This document shows, piece after piece, positions 1 through 11,272 of a DNA stretch of 64,000 nt (its first letter is position 1; each line of letters starts with the position of its first letter). A model generated the notes under the pieces. The model saw only the letters and a list, made by a program, of their open reading frames with translations. It did not search any database and was not told the DNA's origin. Source of the stretch: Casuarina equisetifolia (lineage: Eukaryota > Streptophyta > Magnoliopsida > Fagales > Casuarinaceae); assembly GCA_028551475.1 (NCBI GenBank), contig CM052355.1:868001-932000 (forward strand). The letters run 5' to 3'. Both the position numbers and the translations under genes were made by a program.

Positions 1-1477
1 TATTCTGCCACAACGGTTGCTCAGGTATTTTTTAGTGAAATCTTCAAGTTGTATGGCTTGCCTCGGTGCATTGTGTCTGACAGGGGAGCCATATTCACAA
101 GTACCTTTTGGCGGGAGCTTTTCCGTCTCCATGGGACCAACTTCAGCTATAGTTCTGCCTACCATCCACAGACGGACGGGCAAACGGAAGCAGCAAACCG
201 ATCAATTGAAATGTATCTAAGATGTTTCGTTAATGGGGCTCCCAAGGACTAGATGAAATGGCTAGCTTGGGCAGAATTTTGCCATAACACGAGCATAAAT
301 AGCTCTACACGGATGTCTCCCTACGAAGCTGTTTATGGGCGCCCTCCACCAGCACTAACTCCCTATGTCCCGGGTACCACTGCACTAGAATTGATTGATG
401 AAGAACTTAGAAGTCGAGATGAGATTCTGAAGGCTCTTAAGGAAAATATTCAAGCAGCCCAACAACGTATGAAGCAGGTCTATGACCGAAGGAGAAGGGA
501 GGTTATCTTTGAAGTAGGAAACTGGGTTCTGCTACGGCTCCAACCATACCGATAGGTCTCGGTAGCAATGAGGAGGGCTCTGAAATTATCTCCCCATTTC
601 TATGGTCCATTCGAGGTAATTGCTAAAATAGGCAATGTTGCTTATAGGTTGAAGCTACCGGTAGGATCACATATCCATCCCGTGTTTCATGTTTCTTGCT
701 TAAGGAGGTTCTTTGGGGGGGTCGAAGGGGTGGAAGCTGAGCTCCCTCAGGGAATGAATCCTGATGGTTCAGTCTCGGAAGTTCCTCAAGAAATTCTCAA
801 CCGACGACAGAACAAGCAACGGGAAGAAGTGCTCATAAAATGGAAAGGACTTCCGGTGGAAGAAGCAACTTGGGAAGACCTCGAGCTCCTTCAACAGCGT
901 TTCCCTGAACACGACCTTGGGGACAAGGTCTAAGACGGGAGGGGGGTATTTGTTACGACCCAACTATCTTTTGGTTAGAATTTAGCTATTTTGGGAAGCT
1001 CGCACAAAGGTAATCATGGGGTGACAGGGTCACGGGTGGCTAAAGGCTTTTGTTGGGAAGAGAAGCTCGAGAGGTAGCTCTTCATGCCTTTGCCTGACAG
1101 ATGGAGTGCAAGCAGTTTATGGGTAACATGTGTCAGTCTTGTAAGTGTGGTCATGTCTTTAGTGTAGGGTCGTGTCATGTGGCTTAGTCAAGGCCTTACT
1201 TTGTCTTGTAAGTGTTTAATTAAAAGTCTATAACGTGTACTCCACCATTACGTAGAAGAGTGGAGATGATTTGCTGTATTAATAGCTAGGAAACGATGAA
1301 TGAAGCAGACTTGAAAAAACCCAAAATTATCTGGAGGCTAGCTACCTCGAACCAAGCTAAAAAGGTTTCTCCTTCGATCTACAATAGGTCGATCGGGGAA
1401 AAGGTTTGTCGACTTATTCCGAGTCGATCAACCAGTTAACCGCCCAGTTACCCGGGGAGTTATGCGTGAGCGTAACA
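1..1477 (+). mobile_element. Ty3/gypsy chromovirus fossil, 3' portion (integrase C-terminus, chromodomain, 3' LTR)
   Basis: This is the 3' end of an LTR retrotransposon; the rest lies left of the window. The reading at 1-930 shows the end of the integrase core, the plant gypsy hallmark HPQTDGQTE near residue 40 of the frame starting at 49, the integrase C-terminal region (DRRRREVIFEVGNWV, then HIHPVFHVSCLR), and a chromodomain (EEVLIKWKGLP, then EEATWEDLELLQ) ending near 931. Integrase fused to a chromodomain places it among the Ty3/gypsy chromoviruses; I cannot fix the clade. A purine-rich tract at 934-950 sits directly before the LTR at 951. The coding part is broken, with at least two breaks visible, so it is a fossil. 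Its age cannot be estimated because the 5' LTR is not in view. Confidence 0.9.
951..1477 (+). repeat. 3' LTR of the gypsy element
   Basis: The LTR begins TGTTACG at 951, right after a polypurine tract (934-950), and ends CGTAACA at 1471-1477. This is a perfect 7-bp terminal inverted repeat with TG...CA ends, giving an LTR of about 527 bp. The target-site duplication cannot be checked because the 5' end is outside the window. Confidence 0.8.
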
Positions 1478-2050
1478 GTTTTATGCATAGAAGTTGTATA
1501 TTCTGACAAGTTCAGTGGGTTTAGGATGCCTCTACAGCAGCTGCGCATGCGAGGAATAAGTTTGCATAGAGGTATATTATTTGTTGATTGGAATATCTTG
1601 GAGCATAACATTATTCCAATGCATGGTTGAGCTCCCTTTCTCTTCTCTCTGCCTTGCCATTTTCAGAATACTAAGCTCTAGTTAGAGCAATCATAAACTT
1701 GAAAATATGCCAGTCAAGAACAAGAATTTTTCTGAATGCAATGAAAAGAAGACTTCTTTGATAGTTGCTTGAATGAAAAACCACTAAGATGCCTTGAGGG
1801 GCAAAGAAATATTAGGCCCAAGGAAAAGATGCTCTTATTATGAACAGTGTTACGTAAGGTGGCCGGTCAGCATCCTACGTGTACTAATCGTGGTGCAGAG
1901 GGTTAAGAGGAATGGCCAGCATGTACCCAGTAATGCACATTGTAGGTTGATGCGCCTCAGGGCATGGATTAGAATAGGAGCAGGGTTGTGGGTAGAAATA
2001 GCAGTAGGGGCTCACGTTTGAGCAAGCTTTTGTAATCAAACTATGCAAAG
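1478..2050. other. Intergenic, nothing recognised
   Basis: Sequence between the gypsy LTR and the LINE tail. Only short open frames occur on both strands, with no recognisable protein similarity. It is the insertion-site flank of both elements. Confidence 0.5.
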
Positions 2051-2525
2051 TTTTTCTTTTTTTTTTTTGGTTTTGACCTAACATATTTTATTAATACACG
2101 CAACTTGAACGTAAAACCACACCTGGTAAAAGAGTGCACGGGACTGATTACAATGCAGCCCTAACCCTAACCATAGTACAAGTAGGGCTAAGACTTATCT
2201 AGGACAAGAACACTTCCCTGGTAAGTATCCTAGACAATGAAACCTGCTGCAAGCAAAAGATACAGATCCAAGGGGTCGATATCTACCAAAGCCCTCAAAT
2301 CTATATCTACCAATTCCCATCCGATCTTGGTTAACCACAGCCAAAACCGAAAGAGGCAAGGAACCCACTGCCTCATTCACCTGCAGAAGACTTTCCTCAT
2401 GTCCAAGAGCCGCAAATTTGTCTACTACTCTGTTACCCTCCCTAAAGATATGGACTATTTTGGCTTTCCTGGGAATATTTGCAAATTCTCTTAGAATATC
2501 ATCTAAATTATAAAAGTTTGACAAT
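2051..2525 (-). mobile_element. 5'-truncated LINE (L1 type) tail with RNase H C-terminus
   Basis: On the minus strand the frame from about 2524 down reads like the C-terminus of the RNase H domain that ends plant L1-type LINE ORF2 (motif KIVHIFREGNRVVDKFAALG). It is followed by a 3' UTR with a TATTAATAAAAT polyadenylation-like stretch and an A-rich tail, seen as a T-run at 2051-2068 on the plus strand. A 5'-truncated copy with a poly(A) tail is the usual product of target-primed reverse transcription. The RNase H frame is open over its last ~50 residues. The 5' junction lies at 2525/2526, exactly where direct repeat copy A begins. A possible short target duplication (AAAGT at 2047-2051 and 2526-2530) is too short to be convincing. 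Confidence 0.7.
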
Positions 2526-2759
2526 AAAGTAGTTTTTTGCGGCTTTCCTAAATCCCTTTTTTTCTATTACCTTACACGCTATATGCAAGACTTATAAGTT
2601 GGTGCATTACCGCCCTACCCCATACTCCTGTGTCTCTCTGATGAATCAATGAAACTTTTCAAAAGTTAAGCTGACCAAGTATGGTCTTTTGATTACGACG
2701 AAAGAAACTTGCCAAAAAAACTTGTTTTGTTTTTTTTTTTTTGAAGGAGTAACGCAAAT
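2526..2759 (+). repeat. Direct repeat copy A (about 235 bp)
   Basis: This segment is repeated at 3554-3788, with roughly nine bases in ten matching by eye. Both copies start AAAGTAGTTTTTTGCGG and end GAAGGAGTAACGCAAAT. The ends lack the TG...CA of an LTR. Copy A directly abuts the LINE tail; copy B lies upstream of the desaturase gene. Confidence 0.9.
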
Positions 2760-3553
2760 CCTACACTTTAACTCAATGTTAGATCAAAATCCTAAACTTT
2801 ACAGTCAACTTTTATACCCAAAATGATTATCCAAAAAAATTCAATGAAAATTGTGTAAGTTTTTAATTGATCTCTAATGAGATTGTAAATCCAAAATCTG
2901 CATAGTTAGATTTAAAACACCAAATAAACATAATTAGATAAGAATTAAAAACGTATCATATTTTTATTCCTTACGAAGATCCACAAATGTGGAATTTGAT
3001 CTTAAGGTATGTAAATATCCTCTATTCTCATTTCGAAAGTACTGGTTCGATGAGAGAACTTAAAAGGTTGCAGCTTGTAAGAATGAAGCTTCTCGTAATC
3101 CCAATACTGTAAATAATATGTTTAAATACTATGAGCTAGAAGATAGGACCTAGTCCTAACTTTATGTGCCACCAAACAGGCCCACTCATCACGGCCTCAT
3201 TTAGAAAGTCACGATCCACACTAGTTAGTCCATATTCCAAAACTCAGTCTCACTTTATTAGACCAACATTAATATAAGCCCACCTTATGGTAAACTTAAC
3301 AAAAATAAGCTAACAAATTGAACAAAAAATTTGGTTTTGCTTCTTCCTGGTTCGAAATTTCATTTTGAAACAATGGAGACTATACCACTCAAGATGCTGT
3401 CATGGCTGTCATCAAACAGAGCTAATATGTATCCAAATTGGACACAATGTCAGCCCTTATTGGTCGCTACTTCCCTTCCAAATGCATGCAACGCATTGCA
3501 TTGTATGCCTTTAGCTCCAGCGCCTCCACTTCGTTGGTCTTCGGCGGCCCGGC
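2760..3553. other. Segment between the two direct repeats
   Basis: About 794 bp separate repeat copies A and B. It is AT-rich, with an unexplained more GC-rich end (about 3450-3553). The longest frame (82 codons at 3331-3579) runs into repeat copy B and resembles nothing I know. No terminal inverted repeats were obvious by eye. Confidence 0.5.
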
Positions 3554-3788
3554 AAAGTAGTTTTTTGCGGCTTTCCTAATCCCTTTTTTTCCTATTGCCT
3601 TACACGCTATCTGCAAGACCAAGAAGTTGGTGCATTATCTCCCCGGACCCCACTCCCGTGTCTCTCTGATGAATCAATGAAACTTTTCAAAAATTAGGCC
3701 TACCAGGTATGGTCTTTTCATTATGACGAAAGAAACTTACGCCGACAAAACTTGTTCTGTTTTATTTTTTTGAAGGAGTAACGCAAAT
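3554..3788 (+). repeat. Direct repeat copy B (about 235 bp), upstream of the desaturase gene
   Basis: Second copy of the repeat at 2526-2759. It ends about 335 bp before the desaturase start codon, so it may be part of that gene's native promoter, with copy A being a duplicate. Direction of duplication cannot be told from one window. Confidence 0.9.
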
Positions 3789-4122
3789 GAAGATAATGGC
3801 TATATGGTAGCACAACAAGCGTGGGAGAATTACAAACCAGAAATAGCTCGAAGAATTCCACAGGAGTAGACCACGCTGGCCTTCTTCCGTTCACAGGCTT
3901 AAGGGGCCAATTCTCAGCCATAACGTTTCATCCATTTTCGTGTTTCACAAGGGATGGCGACGTCATGCAGATCCTTGTATCCAAAAGGAAAGCGAAATTG
4001 TAAGGAAAAGGATCTTTGCGTCGTGCTTCAAGTGGAAAGAGGTACGTGACTTCAGGCATGTGTCTTACAAAACAAGTACATATAGAGTAACATCTCTTGT
4101 ATCTTCTGCATCTGTTCCTCCA
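3789..4122 (+). promoter_or_regulatory. Proximal promoter / 5' leader of the omega-3 desaturase gene
   Basis: This is the sequence between repeat copy B and the desaturase ATG. It contains two ACGT-core elements of the type bound by plant bZIP factors: GACGTCA near 3959 and TACGTGAC near 4043. No clear TATA box at a proper distance was seen. Function is inferred only from position. Confidence 0.4.
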
Positions 4123-6645
4123 ATGGCGAGCAGGGTCTTGTCAGAATGTGGCATCTACCCTCGACTCAGAGATGGACTGCCATCAAGGACCGAGTCGGGT
4201 TCCAAGTTGAGGCCAGTACCAAAGGTTAGAGGAAGAAGTTGGGAACTGAATGTGAGTACGCCATTGAGGGTTACATCTGAGGAGAGAGAAGAGAGGAGAG
4301 AGGGAGTTAGTGGGGTTGAAGATGATGGAGAATTCGACGCTGGTTCACCTCCTCCTTTCCGGTTGGCCGTTATCCGGGCAGCCATTCCAAAACATTGTTG
4401 GGTCAAAGATCCTTGGAGATCCATGAGCTACGTGGTGAGGGATGTTGTGGTGGTTTTTGGGTTGGCAGCTGTTGCGGCTTACTTCAACAACTGGGTTGTG
4501 TGGCCTCTGTATTGGATTGCCCAGGGGACCATGTTCTGGGCTCTGTTTGTTCTTGGCCATGACTGGTAATCAATTGTTGTCCTTTAGATGAAGTTTACAG
4601 AATTTTTTGGTGGTTTACTTCTCTTTTGAGTCCAGTAACTTGTATGAGTACCTGTTATTATTTGTGTTTGGCTTTAATCTGTGTCCTTTCCGATCTCTAT
4701 CGTTTCCATTTGGCAGTGGTCATGGGAGCTTCTCTGACAATCCTAATCTTAACAGCGTTGTTGGCCATCTACTTCACTCTTCAATCCTTGTCCCCTACCA
4801 TGGATGGTCCGCTCCTCAACAGCCTTCTTTACTCTAAAATTGATTATGTTTTCCTGTTTTCCTTTTTGAATGATGAATTTATTATGTAATGGCTACTACA
4901 GGAGAATTAGCCACCGCACTCATCATCAAAACCATGGACATGTCGAGAAAGATGAATCGTGGCATCCAGTAAGTTTCTGTTTCTCTTTTGAAAACTATGT
5001 ATTTGTTCTATCTGTTGTTAATCATAGATTTACTGGTGTAAACATTTGTGTTATCAGTTGTCTGAGAAGGTCTACAAGAGTTTGGATAATGTCACTCGAA
5101 TGTTAAGGTTCACCTTGCCTTTTCCGTTGCTTGCTTATCCTTTCTACTTGGTGAGCCTTCTACTTCATCACTGATTTCATTTGTCGTTGGATTAATATAG
5201 TTACAAAACTCACATTTAAATCATTATCGTTGGATTAATTTAGTTACAAAGCTCACATTCGACTCAAAAGCTAATTTGAGAGTTGAAAAATCTCTTTTTT
5301 ATTTCACCTTAAGTTCAGGAATTTTATACTCCAATGTAGGATTCTCATTCTACATGTAAATATAAGCTATGATTCATTTATCCAAAACGAGAGTCCCTTT
5401 TTGATACCCTTCGCTATCTTGCTGCAGTGGAGAAGAAGTCCTGGAAAGAACGGCTCTCATTTCCATCCCGATAGCGATTTGTTTGGTCCAAATGACAGAA
5501 AAGATGTTGTCACCTCTACTGCTTGTTGGACGGCAATGTTTGCATTACTCGTTTGTTTATCCATTGTGATGGGTCCTTTTCAAATGCTTAAATTCTATGG
5601 GATCCCATACTTGGTAGGTTCAGTTCCTTGATGCTTTTGAATCATTTACCTGTCAAGGGAAAGAAATGTTCTTTACTGAATTTTTCTGAATTTTCTTTGA
5701 GATGCAGATGTTTGTTATGTGGCTGGATGTAGTGACCTACTTGCACCACCACGGCCACGATAAGAAACTCCCTTGGTATCGTGGAAAGGTATTGGTTTGG
5801 ATTTCTAATGCTTTATCTTCACCCTGCAAAATCTACCTACTTATTTTAGTAAAATTTTCAATTTTCTCCATATGTTTTTGTTTGAAAGTTCATTTCCTCT
5901 TTCAAACTTGTATGTAGAAAAAGTTTCACAAGCTCACTTGCGAAAAGCAAGAGAGGAGAACACTTGCACTTGTACCATAGGTTATAATAAGACCTTATTC
6001 ACCTAAGCAAATAGTCTGACATTATGTTAGAAGACTTATATTTTTCCCGTTAAAAAATCAATTTTTAGAGAGATGAACATGCCTTTCGTTTTAAAAAAAA
6101 CTTTACCATAAGTAGCAAAAAATATGAGACATCCCAACAGTCCTAAGATGTCGTGGTTTTGTTGAGTGCTTTGACATTTTATTCCTCTACCTTATTGTTC
6201 TCTTCCTTGTTCATCAAGCAGGAATGGAGTTATCTGAGAGGAGGGCTTACAACTATTGACCGTGATTATGGAATAATCAACAACATCCACCATGATATCG
6301 GGACCCATGTCATTCATCACTTGTTCCCTCAAATCCCACATTACCACTTGGTTGAAGCAGTGAGTTTTGCTCTCAAGCTTCCTTTGTTTTACAATCTTTA
6401 TAAACAAATATACGATATTTAAATAATATTTAAATATACAATCTGTAAATTTAACCTTACAGACAAAGGCAGCTAAGCCGGTGCTTGGGAAGTACTACCG
6501 GGAGCCGAAGAAGTCCAGTCCTTTTCCATTTCACCTGTTGGGAAACCTTATCAGAAGCATGAAACAAGACCACTTTGTTAGTGACTCTGGAGATGTTGTA
6601 TACTACCAGACAGACACACAACTGTTTGGACCCAAGACATCATAA
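4123..6645 (+). CDS. FAD7/FAD8-like: Plastid omega-3 fatty acid desaturase (FAD7/FAD8 type)
   Basis: Introduces the omega-3 double bond into 16:2 and 18:2 acyl chains of plastid membrane lipids, giving the trienoic acids used in thylakoids and as jasmonate precursors. Exons by splice reading: 4123-4565, 4717-4806, 4902-4968, 5058-5150, 5428-5613, 5708-5788, 6222-6359, 6463-6645, together 1281 nt and 426 residues, normal for the family. The three di-iron histidine boxes are intact: HDCGH (146-150), HRTHH (182-186) and HVIHH (349-353). The N-terminus ([16 protein letters not shown]) is the family's transit peptide, and the family landmark [10 protein letters not shown] precedes the membrane region. 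The ATG at 4123 is chosen because it matches the family start; the frame is open upstream to 3940. Intron 2 has a weak GTCC donor. FAD7 and FAD8 cannot be told apart here. Confidence 0.95.
5184..5258 (+). repeat. 43-bp tandem duplication inside desaturase intron 4
   Basis: Two imperfect copies with a 43-bp period, starting at 5184 and 5227, share TCGTTGGATTAAT and TTAGTTACAAA-like segments. They lie wholly in the intron and do not touch splice sites. Confidence 0.7.
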
Positions 6646-9600
6646 TGAATCAGGAAGGTTTTCAACTAGTATTAGGTTGAAGCTCACCAACCGATTCATT
6701 TTCTTTGGTCGCTTATGATTATTGTTTGTCTTTGTATCATCATTGCTATAAATCACATTGTTTTGAATTGGCTGGATGAATTTGAAAGAGGGCCTTGCGT
6801 TGATTCATGTCACAGCATGTAAGAATTCTAAAATAAATAAAAGAAGCATTCTTGTTCATGATTTTAAGGATATGAATCCTAACAAATGCAGAATCCTGTC
6901 ATTACAAAGCTTATATTTGATTTAAAAAGCTAGCTTAGAGGACACTTCAGTAATTTAAACTTTACTACAAGATCCTTCATTAATAATGTGAGATTATTTT
7001 ATACTAACTTCAATATGATTCCTCATCAAATGTTTCAACTTAGATCACTCCACAATATCACTTTTGCTATATGAACTTTGATCTTACCTATATTTAGAGG
7101 TGTTAAGGAGGATTAGACTCCAATACTATGTTATGAGAAAAGAAAAATAACCATAATACTTTTGCTATAGGAAAATATTTAATGTTATGCATTATCTAGA
7201 AATTCCAAGAACCAAGGATAGAAGACAACATATCTTGAAAAATCAGAATTATTATGGATGATTTGTCATTATCTTTTCTTTTCTTTTTTTCTTTGCCTAA
7301 CAACAACTTTCTTTAAGCTTAGTTTGTTAATAATGTTAACATAAAAGTATGAGAGCGAGTAATGTATTAGATTGCAAAAGCTAAATGTTAGATTTAAAAA
7401 GCAAATTTCCAAATAATATAATTGAAGCCCCCAAAAGAAAAAAAAACTGAAAAATATGGAGGGTGGAGATGTACCCCACCACCACCCCACCTTCTCCCTT
7501 TTGTCGATAAAGATCTACTTTCCATTGCCTGCCCTCAATTCCTTAGGAGATGTACATATACATGCCCCATTGACTCTTTCCCTTTTTTTTTTTATAAAAA
7601 AAAAAGGAAGGGGTGAGGGGGGTTGCTAGGGTTGGAGCATGAGTGATGGTTTATCTATTCTAAGAATTCATCTTGCACATGGTCTCATTTTATTCATGAT
7701 GTGATTTGTGGTGGGAAATATAGTGAGTTTAGCTAGAACAAGTTGATAACAAGATAAATTGAAAGAGTTGCAAAATATAAAGGTGCAAGAAAGGTAAATT
7801 CATTTGATGTAACATTAAAAAATGAAAATTGTAATAAAATTGAACAAAAAGACATGGAATTAGCAAAATTGAAAATGTAGATGATTAGGTGAGAAATTCA
7901 AGTACTTTTTTTTGTTAAATGCCACCGGTAGATCATGCTTAATTGACAAGGACAATTAGGCCACCAAAATACCTGTGTCAACTGCCACCTATTTGTTTGT
8001 ACTCTCAAAGTCCAAGCAACTAGAGCAAAAGCATTTCTAGCAAAAATCTAACTTTGTTTTTTTATGTAAGATAAACAAAGTCACCAAAAAAAAAAATTTC
8101 TTCAAAATTGATGCCCTAGAATGGAACCAAAGAGACTTCTTAATATAAAAATAAAATTTTCAATGAACTCATGAGAAGAAATTGGCTAAAATGTAAGGAC
8201 TATATATCTTATACCGTTTTCATCAAACAAAATAAGAAAGCAACTAGTTTTAAATTAACATTTAGTAGGATTAATAGTCTAGATTCATACAATAAAAAAA
8301 AAGATATGAACAACCTATGCACAATTACCCATGAAAAAAGAGATGATAACAAGAAAACAAAGTAGAGCATTCCATTGAAAATTGGGTGCAAGTGTTTAGA
8401 AATAGAAGCATTATAATAACCTTCTTATTTCCCAATAATTCCATTATCCTAGCATACTAGTAGAAACCATCAAAAAACCAATCCACCAAATTCCCACTTT
8501 CCGAACATCATAATGATACCTACCACTTTTACGATATTGTTGATATTAGGCATGTGACATTCACGATACACAAGAGGAAAGTGGAGGCAAAATGACAAGT
8601 TCCCTTTAACTACCTTTGAGTTACTAGGCTTTTGATATAACTTTTTCCATTTTATTTCTGCAAAAATTGAAACCGAAGAATTATGCTACTTTCAAAGACA
8701 TATATTTAACCTTAGATCAAATGAGTGTATTCCTTTGCATTCAATATCTTAAAAAAAAAATTATGAAAAATTAAATAAAGTTTTTTATATCTTTGCAAAA
8801 AAAATTAAAAATATATATATAAAAAATTCATAAAACAGCTAAACACAATGCTGGTGGTGTTAGCCATGCTTTTGTAAGCGTTTGAAGAAGCATTTAAAAC
8901 CGTAGCCCCTGCTGCTATGCAAAATGAGAGAGAGCTTGACCGGGTTTTGAAGACGGAGACAGGTTAGCAACAATTTACATCCCGCACATGCACTCAATGA
9001 CTCAAATGCCCCCAACTTAGCATTTAAAGGCATGTGGGAACTAACACATTAGACTTTCTTTGTTTTTCATGTATGTGATTTCTTTTCTTAAAATGCTTTT
9101 ATGATGTCCATACATGCATATGCAACAGATAAAGAACAAAATATCAACTACAATCTTAACCTTAACCAATGATTAACCCTTATTTTTGGTACTAACAAAT
9201 TATAAACCAAAGATTTAGTTAGATTTTAAGTTATGTATGTATGAAGACTTTCGGTTGTTATTGTTGTATTAAAAGTAATTTTTATTAATAATATGTAATA
9301 CATCGTATACTTTAAACAAAACTAGCTTAACAATAGTACTCGTAAGCTTGTTGGTAACTTGACATATATACTTAATCCACCATAGATACCTAACATAGGA
9401 GATCTAGTCATTAATATCATGGAAAAATTAAAAAACTTACCACTTTATATGTTTTATGTCCACATTGAAATATAATTATATTCGAGACGTTATTAATATT
9501 GTTGTCATAATACTTATAACTTGTGAGTTATCTTAGTCGTTTTAACCAAAAAAAATAAAAAAAATTGTTTAACCTAATAGGAGTTAGCAAGATTTTAATT

Positions 9601-11171
9601 CAGTTGAGATCAAACAATTTCTTTTTGTTTAACCTTCTTCTATTAATGAAATATCTAGTATTTGTTAGATTGAAAGTTAGTTTAATCTCTCGTTTTTTGT
9701 TGAGTATAGCAAAAGGCATCAAGCATTGGAAGGTCAGTAGGCTGGCTCACTTTCCCAAACCGAATACCACCCCCCCCAACCCTTCCCCTTTCTCTTTCTT
9801 CTCTTCCCAAGTTTCTTCATTATTGTCCAATTGAAGTTATCTTCAACTAGCATAATTATTGTCCAACTAAAGTTATCTTCGACTAGCATAATCAAGAACG
9901 TGGTTTGGTGGATATGGACCAACAGTTTTGATTAGTTTGCACTATGTTGTAGGGCTTTGTAAATTGCATTGTTTCCCACCTGTAGCAATTGCGTGGGATT
10001 ATACATTTGAGCTTCACATATTTCCTAGTTTGTTCAGTGAGACAATTGTTTTTGATTCTTCAATAGTGGTTTGGAGTCCAAATTAGGATTCTGAAAAAAC
10101 TGTTGTTCTCTTACTGGTATAAGGTCATCTAAATAAGATTTTCTTGAAACTTTAATTGACTTTGGCACGGAACGGTAGCAAACGCATGCCATTTGCTTTG
10201 ATGGTTACAGAGGACAATGTTTCTCTTTCTTTCTCTCTCTTTTTTTTTTTCCCCGGTAATTGCCTCCATTGTCAACAAGCGTAGATTTGGATTGCATCTC
10301 TCTGCTGCATTGTAAGTGGGCCCACATTGTTCTTGTAAAACAAGCATTGCTATATCTGTCACTTCAGCTGCCAGTCGATTTTTGCTTCTTTTTTTTTTTT
10401 TTTTCTAAACATCTGAATAAACAAGCATGATGTTTCTTTGGCTGTATTTTTCACTTTTTGGTGCTTATTTCACAAGACATCATACTTTGTCTGATCCCTC
10501 TAACTTGTCAATTCACTATCACATTTGTGCCTTTTAGATTGTTTCAGTTTGTGGGTTGAGTTAAGCTGTAATTGAAAAATTATCAGAAAAAATTATCTAA
10601 CAAAAGATACGTGAAAACTTTTCTTGCAAATTTAAAGAAAACTATGATGTGGCTGACTGTTAATTTCTTTGGAGGACACTTGAGAGTGTGTCCAAGCAAT
10701 TGCTCCGTCATTTAATAATGGAGAATGAATGAATTGGATGTTTAATTTCAAATTAAGAGCAAGTCAGTTTTGGGCTTGATTGAAAAACACCCATATAGTT
10801 CTCTATGGTTTCTTGACAATATTGTTTCCAAAATAAGGCTCAACAGCAAGACATTGATTTTTTTTTTTATATATATATATATGTATATATTTTTTAATTT
10901 ATTTTTACAAGTTTTCTTTGCCGGACGCTCGAATTGCTGCTTTATTCTTTCCTCCTTGGGACTGAATCAGAGAATTAATTAATTTCTCTGGTCCTGATGC
11001 GGCAAATTCAACACCCACCACCGACTTAAGTGAGAAAATCTCAAGACTTCAAGTTTGTGGACTGTGAGAAGACCAAGTAGAATCATGAGAGGGAAACAAG
11101 CTGATTCCCGAAAAAATCATCGGGTTTCCTTTCCCAATTTCCAAGACGAATTTGGATTCAGAATCCCTCCC
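6646..11171. other. Intergenic region, desaturase 3' flank to F-box promoter
   Basis: The first few hundred bases are the desaturase 3' UTR and flank. The rest is AT-rich with many homopolymer runs and only short meaningless frames. A 36-bp tandem duplication (9819-9890) and an AT microsatellite (about 10869-10890) are the only clear structures. No gene or transposon ends were recognised. Confidence 0.6.
9819..9890 (+). repeat. 36-bp tandem duplication
   Basis: Two adjacent 36-bp copies, 9819-9854 and 9855-9890, both start ATTATTGTCCAA and end GACTAGCATA or AACTAGCATA. They differ at only a few positions, so the duplication is fairly recent. Confidence 0.85.
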
Positions 11172-11180
11172 TATATAAAG
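11172..11180 (+). promoter_or_regulatory. TATA box of the F-box gene
   Basis: TATATAAAG lies 93 bp before the F-box ATG, a fitting distance for a TATA box with a leader of about 60 bp. Confidence 0.6.
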
Positions 11181-11272
11181 CCCCTCTTACTCTTGAATTC
11201 TTCGTTTTTGGTCAGCAACACCGATCTCGTTTTAGCCTTTCCAACGAGATCAGTCTTCTTTCTTTGATTTCA

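Noticed and set aside
2160-2175. CCCTAACCCTAACC resembling telomere repeat
   Set aside because: Only two units, of the wrong length for the plant CCCTAAA repeat, and inside the LINE 3' UTR.
11264-11272. F-box gene starting at TTG (extra three residues)
   Set aside because: TTG is not a normal plant start; the first ATG at 11273 follows a TATA box and leader at fitting distances.
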